Source: a bacterium Ga0077546 (GTDB lineage Bacteria > Cyanobacteriota > Vampirovibrionia > Obscuribacterales > Obscuribacteraceae). From it: a stretch of 8,845 bases of DNA. Of the stretch, positions 1-5,325 are shown piece by piece. The position numbers and the translations under genes are program-made. The notes beneath the pieces are model-generated. The model worked only from the letters and a program-made list of their open reading frames with translations, was not told where the DNA came from and searched no databases. The stretch is from contig LNEX01000451.1 in assembly GCA_001464165.1 (NCBI GenBank), positions 1 to 8,845 on the forward strand, given 5' to 3'. Position 1 is the first letter of the stretch. Every line of letters starts with the position of its first letter.

Positions 1-824
1 TGAAAGAAAACCCCCAGAGCAATCAGCCCAAGCATATTGGCATTATCATGCCAACAGCCTTTGAGCTCGCCCCACTACTAGAAGCCATTCCCCAGCTCAA
101 ACTGATTTCGCAATCACCTTGGCAAATTTATTCAGCTGAGCTTTCCGGCGTGAAGCTTACCGTAATTATTTCGTTCATCGGGCCAGCCAATGCAGCTGCC
201 GCATGTGAACACTTAATTGGCCTTTGTAAGGGCCTTAGACCCGACTTTATACTGCATGGTGGAGCTGCCGGGGCCATCAATGAGACTCTGCTTCCTGGCG
301 ACATCGTCCTTGGTGCCGCTACAAAAATTATCTGCTCAAAAGAAACTCTGGCCGTGCGCAGAACATTGCTCATGGCCACCACTTCTATTCGCTACTTAAA
401 AGATGGCGCAGCCGTGCGCCTCGATCAACTAGATGGCGACAAATGCCTAATTGACAAAAGTTTGGCTAGTGCGGCAAAACTAAAGGCTTGTTTTACTTGT
501 TGGAATGGGCCCGGTTGGCCCCGAGAATTGGCAGCAAGAGAGCCGCAAATGATAGCTGGCGTTGTCGGCTCGCTAGACGGTTGGACAAAAGGCTTAGACC
601 AACTCAGTTTTGTCCGCGACAACTTCGCTGTTGACGCTGAAGATATGGAAAGCGCTTATATAGCCCAAGTAGCAGCCATTCATGGCGTCCCAAATCTAGC
701 TATACGTGCCATTTCCAATAATGAATATAGACAAACTTTAGACAAGAGCGAGATTATCCCGGCAGTGCAAGCGGCAGCACAACGAGTCGCCTTCATTATC
801 AAAGAGCTTTTAGATTGTAAATAA
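1..824 (+). CDS. Purine nucleoside phosphorylase / MTA-SAH nucleosidase superfamily protein (5' end at window edge)
   Basis: Probable enzyme cleaving the N-glycosidic bond of a purine nucleoside; substrate not determined. An ATG lies at 48, but the frame is open to the first base and the upstream codons encode KHIGII, the first beta strand of this fold. The window opens with TG AAA GAA AAC, so the start codon is probably ?TG with its first base just outside, giving about 274 residues. Visible family features, numbered from the ATG at 48, are a Glu at residue 6 near the nucleosidase catalytic Glu, a Gly-rich HGGAAGAI segment at 70-77, and the DMESAYIAQVAAIHGVP helix at about 199-215, where Glu201 would bind the ribose. 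RAISN follows at 220-224. Asn224 sits where MTA/SAH nucleosidases have the catalytic Asp; 6-oxopurine PNPs such as the human enzyme have Asn there. A futalosine hydrolase or a PNP-like enzyme is therefore as plausible as an MTA/SAH nucleosidase. It is convergent with the repeat-protein gene. Confidence 0.8.
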   Translation, partial: KENPQSNQPKHIGIIMPTAFELAPLLEAIPQLKLISQSPWQIYSAELSGVKLTVIISFIGPANAAAACEHLIGLCKGLRPDFILHGGAAGAINETLLPGDIVLGAATKIICSKETLAVRRTLLMATTSIRYLKDGAAVRLDQLDGDKCLIDKSLASAAKLKACFTCWNGPGWPRELAAREPQMIAGVVGSLDGWTKGLDQLSFVRDNFAVDAEDMESAYIAQVAAIHGVPNLAIRAISNNEYRQTLDKSEIIPAVQAAAQRVAFIIKELLDCK

Positions 825-826
825 AG

Positions 827-1798
827 CTACTGCGGAACGGCAACACTAGTACTAGTGTCAGTTTCAGACGTGGGTTCTTGTGGCTTTGGCACTGGGGTCG
901 AACGAGTTTTCTCATAAGTGCGACCATCGGCAGTTGTGCCGGTAGTAGATACAGTCTTGTTATAGCCTTCACCGTTGCCAGCAGTGACTGCCTTGTTGCG
1001 GTCATAAGTGCCGCCACTAGCTGTGGTGCCAGTGGTGGATACGTTCTTGTTATAGCCTTCACCGTTACCAGCATTGACTGTCTTATTGCGGTCATAAGTA
1101 CCACCATTGGCCGTGGTTCCTGTGGTGGAAACAGTCTTGTTATAGCCTTCACCGTTGCCAGCATTGACTGTCTTATTGCGGTCATAAGTGCCGCCACTAG
1201 CCGTGGTTCCTGTGGTCTCTACAGACTTGGTAACGCCTTCACCCTTAGTGTAAGAAACCGATTTGTTGCGGTCGTAAGTACCGCCATTAGCGGTGGTTCC
1301 CGTTGTACCAACAGACTTGTTGTAACCTTCACCATTGCCAGCACTAACTGATTTATTGCGGTCATAGCTGCCGCCATTAGCTGTGGTTCCTTCGCGATGC
1401 TTCGAATAAGAATTGGGCGAGTTCCAGACTCTCTGACCGCTAGAAGCAGCAGAAGAATTATTAGAAGACTGACTTTGCCCGAATGTTCGGCCCGAATTTT
1501 GACCAAGCCCTTGACCAGCCCCTTGACCAGGTCTATTGGCGCCCCAACTGCCCCCCTGCATACCCCCCTGCATACCACTGAAACGCTGGCGCATCTGGCC
1601 ACCACCCATTTGTCCAGAAGCTCTAGCGGCAGCGAATCTACCACCTGCTCCTAAACTTCCGCCTGCGAATCCACCAAGACCAACTCCCCTGCCGGCTCCT
1701 CTTCCACCACCGTGGCCACCACGAGATTCAGCAGGAAGAGAGTAGAAGAGCATGGCTAAGGCCACTGCTGCTGCCATCGTTTTCATACCCTTAGCCAT
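827..1798 (-). CDS. Secreted repeat protein: signal peptide, Gly-rich region, 30-residue tandem repeats
   Basis: I do not recognise a named family. The ATG at 1798 gives 323 residues and has a GAGGTG ribosome site 6 nt upstream; an in-frame GTG at 1807 would use part of that site, so I reject it. Residues 1-25 look like a signal peptide: a Lys-containing start, a hydrophobic AAAVALAMLFYSL core and a likely cleavage near LPAES. Residues about 26-100 are rich in Gly, Arg, Gln and Met (GGHGGGRGAGRG, GGGQMRQRF, MQGGMQGG). About residues 137-286 hold five 30-residue units built around TTANGGTYDRNK and NAGNGEGYNK, followed by a partial sixth ending in YEK. A short Pro/Thr/Ser tail closes the protein. 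No membrane anchor or sorting motif is visible. An exported surface or matrix protein is likely; its function is unknown. It lies downstream of ribH on the same strand after a gap of about 100 bp. Confidence 0.8.
   Translation of the reverse strand: MAKGMKTMAAAVALAMLFYSLPAESRGGHGGGRGAGRGVGLGGFAGGSLGAGGRFAAARASGQMGGGQMRQRFSGMQGGMQGGSWGANRPGQGAGQGLGQNSGRTFGQSQSSNNSSAASSGQRVWNSPNSYSKHREGTTANGGSYDRNKSVSAGNGEGYNKSVGTTGTTANGGTYDRNKSVSYTKGEGVTKSVETTGTTASGGTYDRNKTVNAGNGEGYNKTVSTTGTTANGGTYDRNKTVNAGNGEGYNKNVSTTGTTASGGTYDRNKAVTAGNGEGYNKTVSTTGTTADGRTYEKTRSTPVPKPQEPTSETDTSTSVAVPQ
911..1390 (-). repeat. In-frame 90 bp tandem repeat array (about 5.5 copies)
   Basis: The plus-strand motif GCGGTCATAAG or a close variant recurs at about 999, 1089, 1179, 1269 and 1359, an exact 90 bp period, with a decayed partial unit near 911-940. 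Each unit encodes 30 residues. The unit at about 1211-1300 is the most divergent (SYTKGEGVTKSVE instead of NAGNGEGYNKTVS), while the units on its 3' coding side are nearly identical. This suggests recent duplication or gene conversion within the array. Confidence 0.9.
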
Positions 1799-1804
1799 TT
1801 TGCA

Positions 1805-1810
1805 CACCTC
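1805..1810 (-). promoter_or_regulatory. Ribosome binding site of the repeat-protein gene
   Basis: The minus strand reads GAGGTG TGCAAA ATG. This strong site, 6 nt from the ATG at 1798, decides the start against the GTG at 1807, which overlaps the site itself. Confidence 0.7.
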
Positions 1811-1843
1811 GCTTCACCCTTACGTCTCTAATAACGATGAAGC
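1811..1843 (-). repeat. Inverted repeat in the leader of the repeat-protein gene
   Basis: Arms GCTTCA (1811-1816) and TGAAGC (1838-1843) are perfect complements around a 21 nt interior, which itself holds a small CGT/ACG pair. It lies directly upstream of the ribosome site and has no T-tract on the minus strand, so it is not a classical terminator. It could be a leader hairpin or chance. Confidence 0.3.
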
Positions 1844-1899
1844 AAGCCAAAAAGTTCAAAACGAAAGATAAATCCGCTCTAATCTACCTCTCCTATCTG

Positions 1900-2376
1900 C
1901 TACTTTTTTAGGCGCACGCTTTTGTCAGCATCGCTAATTTCAGCATGAGACTTCATGGCAGCTAATAAGTTCGCCATCTCAATGGCACAGGCAGCTGCTT
2001 CAGAATCTACAGTAAGTATGCCATTGATCACTGGCAGGCCAGTCTCTAAAGCCACAGCAGCCACCCCAGAGGCCGACTGACCAGCAACGAAATCGAAGTG
2101 AGCAGTGGAGCCGCGAATAACCGCCCCAAGACAAATCACTGCATCATAGCGACCGCTCGAAGCAGCTTGTTTGGCCACTAGTGGAATTTCAAATGCCCCA
2201 GGGCACCACATCACTTCTACAGCAGTCAAATCAGCACCATGGCGCTTAATAGTCTCTAAAGCCCCATCAAGCAAGGGCTTGGTAATGAAGTCGTTGAAGC
2301 GGCTGACAACGATTGCAAAACGCAAACCGGTGGCAATCAAACGCCCTTCAATAACTTCAGGTTCGCCTTTAGACAT
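1900..2376 (-). CDS. ribH: 6,7-dimethyl-8-ribityllumazine synthase with an internal deletion
   Basis: Lumazine synthase condenses 5-amino-6-ribitylaminouracil with 3,4-dihydroxy-2-butanone 4-phosphate, the penultimate step of riboflavin synthesis, in the cytoplasm. The 158-residue product has the family hallmarks: [10 protein letters not shown] (Phe27, the ring-stacking Phe22 of Bacillus subtilis), WCPGAFEIP at 57-65, [14 protein letters not shown] at 84-97 (His93, the catalytic His88) and the C-terminal AIEMANLL helix. Comparison from memory with B. subtilis and E. coli RibH shows LTVDS (121-125) joined directly to EAAACAIEM. About 17 residues, normally IEQAIERAGTKAGNKG plus one, are missing, including phosphate-binding Arg127 and Lys131/135. 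A longer C-terminal tail keeps the total length normal. The ATG at 2376 overlaps the end of ribBA by 8 bp and has AAAGGAG at 2384-2390, indicating translational coupling. The fold assignment is firm; catalytic competence is uncertain. Confidence 0.93.
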   Translation of the reverse strand: MSKGEPEVIEGRLIATGLRFAIVVSRFNDFITKPLLDGALETIKRHGADLTAVEVMWCPGAFEIPLVAKQAASSGRYDAVICLGAVIRGSTAHFDFVAGQSASGVAAVALETGLPVINGILTVDSEAAACAIEMANLLAAMKSHAEISDADKSVRLKK

Positions 2377-3643
2377 TACCGCTCTCCTTTTCTTTTTCTT
2401 TCACTGCAGTCTGTTTGTTTTCAGATAATTCAAGCCAGTGTCCAAGCTTCTCTTTCTTAGTGAACAGATACTTCATGTTATGACTGTTGCACGAAGGTGG
2501 CATACTCACTCGCCCGGTCACTTCTAGGCCGTAACCTTCAAGACCCACAATCTTTCTCGGATTGTTAGTGATAATGCGCACAGATGAAAGACCAAGATCG
2601 CTCAAAATTTGAGCACCAACTCCATAGTCTCTAAGATCAGGCTTGAATCCTAATGACTCATTGGCTTGTACTGTATCTTGTCCAGCTTCTTGCAGAGCGT
2701 AGGCTTTGATCTTGTTGAGCAAACCAATGCCGCGCCCCTCTTGGCGCAAATAAACCAAAACGCCGCACTCTTCTTTAGCAATGAGAGCCATAGCCGCTTC
2801 TAGCTGTGGGCCGCAATCGCAGCGCAAACTAGCAAAAACATCACCAGTAAGACACTCAGAGTGCACCCTGATCATGACGTCACTTTGACCAACCACATCG
2901 CCTTTGACCACAGCAATGTGTTCGCTGCCATCTAGGACATTGCGATAGGCATAGAGCTTGAAAGTACCGTATGCCGATGGCATTTCGCACTCGGCCTCGC
3001 GCACAATAAAACGCTCACGAACAAGCCGGTAGGCAATCAATTGGGCGATATTGACAAACTTAATGCCATGCTTAGTAGCGAACTCACGTAACTGCGGCAC
3101 CCGTGACATAGTGCCATCGGCATTCATCACTTCGCAAATCACGCCAGAAGGGTTGCAACCCGCCAGCCTCGCTAAGTCAACCGCGGCCTCCGTGTGACCG
3201 GCACGCTGCAGCACGCCGCCATCTTTAGCAATTAAGGGTGAAATATGACCGGGGCGCCTTAAGTCACCAGGCTGCGAAAGTGGATCTACAGCCACTTTTA
3301 CTGTCGTTGCCCGATCATAGGCACTGATACCAGTAGTGACACCAAATTTAGAATCAGCGTCGACCGTAATCGTAAAAGCTGTGCCCTGTGATTCAGTATT
3401 GCGTGCCACCATCATGGGCAAGTCTAGCTCGCGCGCTCGCTCGCTGGTCAAAGATAAGCAAATCCAGCCTCTTGCCTCGGTCGCCATGAAGTTGATCATT
3501 TCAGGAGTAACCAACTCAGCAGCACAAATCAAATCACCTTCGTTCTCGCGCCCCTCGTCGTCAGACACAACGACGAATTTTCCGGCTCGAAGGTCAGCCA
3601 AGGCCTCTTCGATTGAATTAAAAATTTCAGAGTCAGCTTCCAT
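2369..3643 (-). CDS. ribBA: Bifunctional 3,4-dihydroxy-2-butanone 4-phosphate synthase / GTP cyclohydrolase II
   Basis: This fusion enzyme opens both branches of riboflavin synthesis: ribulose 5-phosphate to 3,4-dihydroxy-2-butanone 4-phosphate plus formate, and GTP to the diaminopyrimidinone phosphate. Residues about 5-205 form the RibB domain, with the acidic metal/substrate motif [11 protein letters not shown] (28-38), [11 protein letters not shown] (104-114) and RPGHISPL followed by [11 protein letters not shown]. Residues about 210-400 form the RibA domain, with the zinc ligands Cys264, Cys275 and Cys277 in a C-x10-C-x-C pattern, [21 protein letters not shown] (starting at 298), DYGVGAQIL and ITNNPRKI. 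The 424-residue length is normal for a fused enzyme and both active sites look intact. A charged KEKEKE tail ends the protein and its codons carry the ribH ribosome site. The ATG at 3643 has only a weak GGGG upstream. The gap to ribE is 86 bp, in the same direction. Confidence 0.97.
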   Translation of the reverse strand: MEADSEIFNSIEEALADLRAGKFVVVSDDEGRENEGDLICAAELVTPEMINFMATEARGWICLSLTSERARELDLPMMVARNTESQGTAFTITVDADSKFGVTTGISAYDRATTVKVAVDPLSQPGDLRRPGHISPLIAKDGGVLQRAGHTEAAVDLARLAGCNPSGVICEVMNADGTMSRVPQLREFATKHGIKFVNIAQLIAYRLVRERFIVREAECEMPSAYGTFKLYAYRNVLDGSEHIAVVKGDVVGQSDVMIRVHSECLTGDVFASLRCDCGPQLEAAMALIAKEECGVLVYLRQEGRGIGLLNKIKAYALQEAGQDTVQANESLGFKPDLRDYGVGAQILSDLGLSSVRIITNNPRKIVGLEGYGLEVTGRVSMPPSCNSHNMKYLFTKKEKLGHWLELSENKQTAVKEKEKESGNV

Positions 3644-3729
3644 GTGGTCCCCAAATACGCGTTACACATATACCAAGCACAGACAAAGCATAGCCCTGAA
3701 AGGTCAGCGATGGAACAGTTTGATCAACT

Positions 3730-4350
3730 TTATTTATGATTAGTATTGGTCAGGCGCGCCACGTAGCGGGCAATAATATCTGTCTCAATATTGACTGAGG
3801 AGCCCACTTTGAGCTGCCCGAGCGTAGTTACGTTCCAAGTATGAGGAATTAGAGCCACCCTAAACCAAAACTCATCTTCTGCTTTTTCAGGAATATCACC
3901 ACAATTCGCCACTGTTAGAGAAACACCATCCATCGCGACTGAACCTTTCTCGACAAAGAAGGGAGCCCAACGACTCTCAAGATTGACCTCAACCACATAA
4001 GAAAAGCCTTCTTCAACTATGCTGGCGATTTTTCCCACAGTATCGATATGACCTGTGACAATATGACCTCCCAGGCGATCACTCACCCGCAGGGCTTTTT
4101 CGAGATTTAGTTTGCTTCCAACCTTAAGGTCACCAATCTTGGTTCGTCGTAAAGTCTCGATTACCGCTTCGACGCAAAACCACTGATCACCGAAGTCAAC
4201 TACCGTCAAACAGCAGCCACTGCAGCTAATTGACTCGCCAATGGCGGCGTCAGAAAGTATTTCTTTTGCCCCAATCTTAAGCCAACGGCCATCTGCAGTG
4301 TCTTTAACTTCGAGCACCTGACCGACTTCTTCCACTATTCCTGAAAACAA
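3730..4350 (-). CDS. ribE: Riboflavin synthase, alpha chain
   Basis: The enzyme dismutates two 6,7-dimethyl-8-ribityllumazine molecules into riboflavin and 5-amino-6-ribitylaminouracil, the last pathway step. The 206-residue protein shows the internally duplicated lumazine-binding barrels: MFSGIVEEVGQV at the start, SGCCLTV at about 44-50, ETLRRTKIGDLKVGSKLNLEKAL and GGHIVTGHIDTVG (94-106) in barrel one; KGSVAMDGVSLTVANCG at 135-151, LIPHTWNVTTLG and GSSVNIETDIIARYVARL in barrel two. Length is typical. The start codon is TTG: the conserved family start MFSGIVE coincides with it, and GAGAGGA lies a few bases upstream. It follows the TraE/VirB8-like gene by 35 bp, too short for an FMN riboswitch, so transcription probably enters from upstream or from a promoter inside that gene. 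Symbol usage varies; some genomes call this gene ribC. Confidence 0.95.
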   Translation of the reverse strand: MFSGIVEEVGQVLEVKDTADGRWLKIGAKEILSDAAIGESISCSGCCLTVVDFGDQWFCVEAVIETLRRTKIGDLKVGSKLNLEKALRVSDRLGGHIVTGHIDTVGKIASIVEEGFSYVVEVNLESRWAPFFVEKGSVAMDGVSLTVANCGDIPEKAEDEFWFRVALIPHTWNVTTLGQLKVGSSVNIETDIIARYVARLTNTNHK

Positions 4351-4354
4351 AATG

Positions 4355-4361
4355 TCCTCTC
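4355..4361 (-). promoter_or_regulatory. Ribosome binding site supporting the TTG start of ribE
   Basis: The minus strand reads GAGAGGA CATT TTG TTT TCA GGA. The purine-rich site and the conserved family N-terminus agree on TTG at 4350 as the initiation codon; no in-frame ATG or GTG lies at the right place. Confidence 0.6.
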
Positions 4362-4385
4362 TTACTTACGTATTCATGACCATTC

Positions 4386-4883
4386 TTAGTTAGGCGACAA
4401 ATCTTGGTACTGAGTGAGCAAGAGCTGAGTTGTGCCTGCTCTCTGACCAATAAAGTATTGAAAAACACCAGATACCCGAACCGGAATAAGCCCCTGCTGG
4501 TTAGGTTCACTTACTTGAACTTGATCTATGCGCACAGCGCATATTTGTTTTCGCTCTTGCATATCAAGCACAAGGGCGTGCATATCCTGAGCATTCTTCG
4601 GCAATATTCCTTGATTAGTGAGATTGGCAGCCAGTGTTGGCCCTAACTCCTCACGCAATTGGGTCATGTTATTTTCGCAAGTAATATAACTGGTATCAAG
4701 CAAGTGCCCAGTAACTTTGCGCGAAAAGGTCTCTACGTCTTGCTTAACTTCAGTAGGCATAGATTTCTGCGGCCTACTGAGCCAAAGAAAGCCATTGATT
4801 AATAAACTGAAAACCAACAGCAAATGCACACCGTAAAGCTTAACTAGCTGCTCTGGTCCTATTTTTTGGACTCTCCAATACAT
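4386..4883 (-). CDS. TraE/VirB8-like single-pass inner-membrane protein (putative T4SS component)
   Basis: The 165-residue protein has a short cytoplasmic N-terminus (MYWRVQKIGPEQLVKL), one hydrophobic helix at about 17-36 (YGVHLLLVFSLLINGFLWLS) and a soluble extracytoplasmic domain. That is the topology of VirB8/TraE proteins, which link the inner-membrane complex of a type IV secretion channel to its periplasmic core. The order of elements also resembles TraE: an amphipathic segment after the helix (VETFSRKVTGHLLDTSY), a middle LREELGPTLAANL helix, then beta strands ICAVRIDQVQVSE and GLIPVRVSGVFQYFIG. No diagnostic motif settles the family, so this rests on topology, pattern and neighbours. 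The ATG at 4883 lies 3 nt after the preceding stop, with GGAGG at 4895-4899 (11 nt spacing), implying coupling. The ribE start follows by 35 bp. Confidence 0.55.
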   Translation of the reverse strand: MYWRVQKIGPEQLVKLYGVHLLLVFSLLINGFLWLSRPQKSMPTEVKQDVETFSRKVTGHLLDTSYITCENNMTQLREELGPTLAANLTNQGILPKNAQDMHALVLDMQERKQICAVRIDQVQVSEPNQQGLIPVRVSGVFQYFIGQRAGTTQLLLTQYQDLSPN

Positions 4884-4886
4884 AAA

Positions 4887-5324
4887 CTACTCAGCCTCCA
4901 CTTTGCCTAAAAGCCACTTGTCTTTTTCTTTGTAGAGAGTAATTACGGCTGTAAACTTGCTTTCGAGAGGTTTATTCTCGATGGGCTTGAGGTCAACCGT
5001 TCCTGAGTTTGCTCCTTTTTGTTGGGCGCCGCTAGTGACACTGCTGTTTCTATCTGGCGCCATCACGACTTGATTGCCTTGAATGCGCACTTGCCCGTCA
5101 TTCGGGCCTCTTTTTATAACCTTAGCCTCAATTACTTTAGCCTGACTGTTGAGCTGCAAATCGCCACTGAGATTATGCCAGCGCCAACCATAGACACGCT
5201 CGCCAATAACAGCAGCCCGCTCTTCTAGCGCCTTATCTGCTACATACTGTTGAGCCAGTCTAGCAGCCACCAACAGGGCACAAAAAAGGATGAACCATTT
5301 ACTAAAACGAAAGAGCTTTTCCAC
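4887..5324 (-). CDS. Small membrane-anchored protein with a possible NTF2-like domain (T4SS cluster)
   Basis: No family recognised with certainty. I place the start at GTG 5324, one base after the VirB4 stop, preceded by GAGG with a 6 nt spacer; longer versions would run about 50 bp into virB4. The 145-residue product begins MEKLFRFSKW and has one hydrophobic helix at about 9-25 (KWFILFCALLVAARLAQ). An extracytoplasmic domain follows, with alternating strand-like segments (AKVIEAKVIKRG, GQVRIQGNQVVMA), a low-complexity linker (NSSVTSGAQQKGANSG) and the ending AVITLYKEKDKWLLGKVEAE. The final strand pair with Trp is common in NTF2-like folds, the fold of VirB8. Its position between a VirB4 ATPase and a TraE-like protein points to a role in the secretion apparatus. 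A lipoprotein is unlikely because no lipobox Cys is seen. Confidence 0.65.
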   Translation of the reverse strand: MEKLFRFSKWFILFCALLVAARLAQQYVADKALEERAAVIGERVYGWRWHNLSGDLQLNSQAKVIEAKVIKRGPNDGQVRIQGNQVVMAPDRNSSVTSGAQQKGANSGTVDLKPIENKPLESKFTAVITLYKEKDKWLLGKVEAE

Positions 5325-5325
5325 T

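Noticed and set aside
878..1351. Plus-strand 157-residue frame and minus-strand shifted frames across the repeats
   Set aside because: Repeats open all frames periodically. Only the 827-1798 minus frame has a signal peptide, a ribosome site and sensible composition.
1536..1745. Plus-strand proline-rich 69-residue frame
   Set aside because: It is the complement of the Gly-rich codons of the secreted protein and has no independent support.
1808..1899. Promoter TTGAAC plus GTTATT in front of the repeat-protein gene
   Set aside because: The spacing of 18 is acceptable, but the -10 box matches only 3 of 6 consensus bases, which is too weak to list.
3644..3729. Promoter between ribE and ribBA
   Set aside because: A TATATG hexamer is present but no matching -35 element lies at a proper distance.
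4351..4385. FMN riboswitch before ribE
   Set aside because: The gap is only 35 bp and lacks the conserved RFN blocks; the ribE-ribBA gap of 86 bp also shows none.
4304..4510. Minus-strand 68-residue frame bridging ribE and the TraE-like gene
   Set aside because: It overlaps both better-supported genes in another frame and has no recognisable features.
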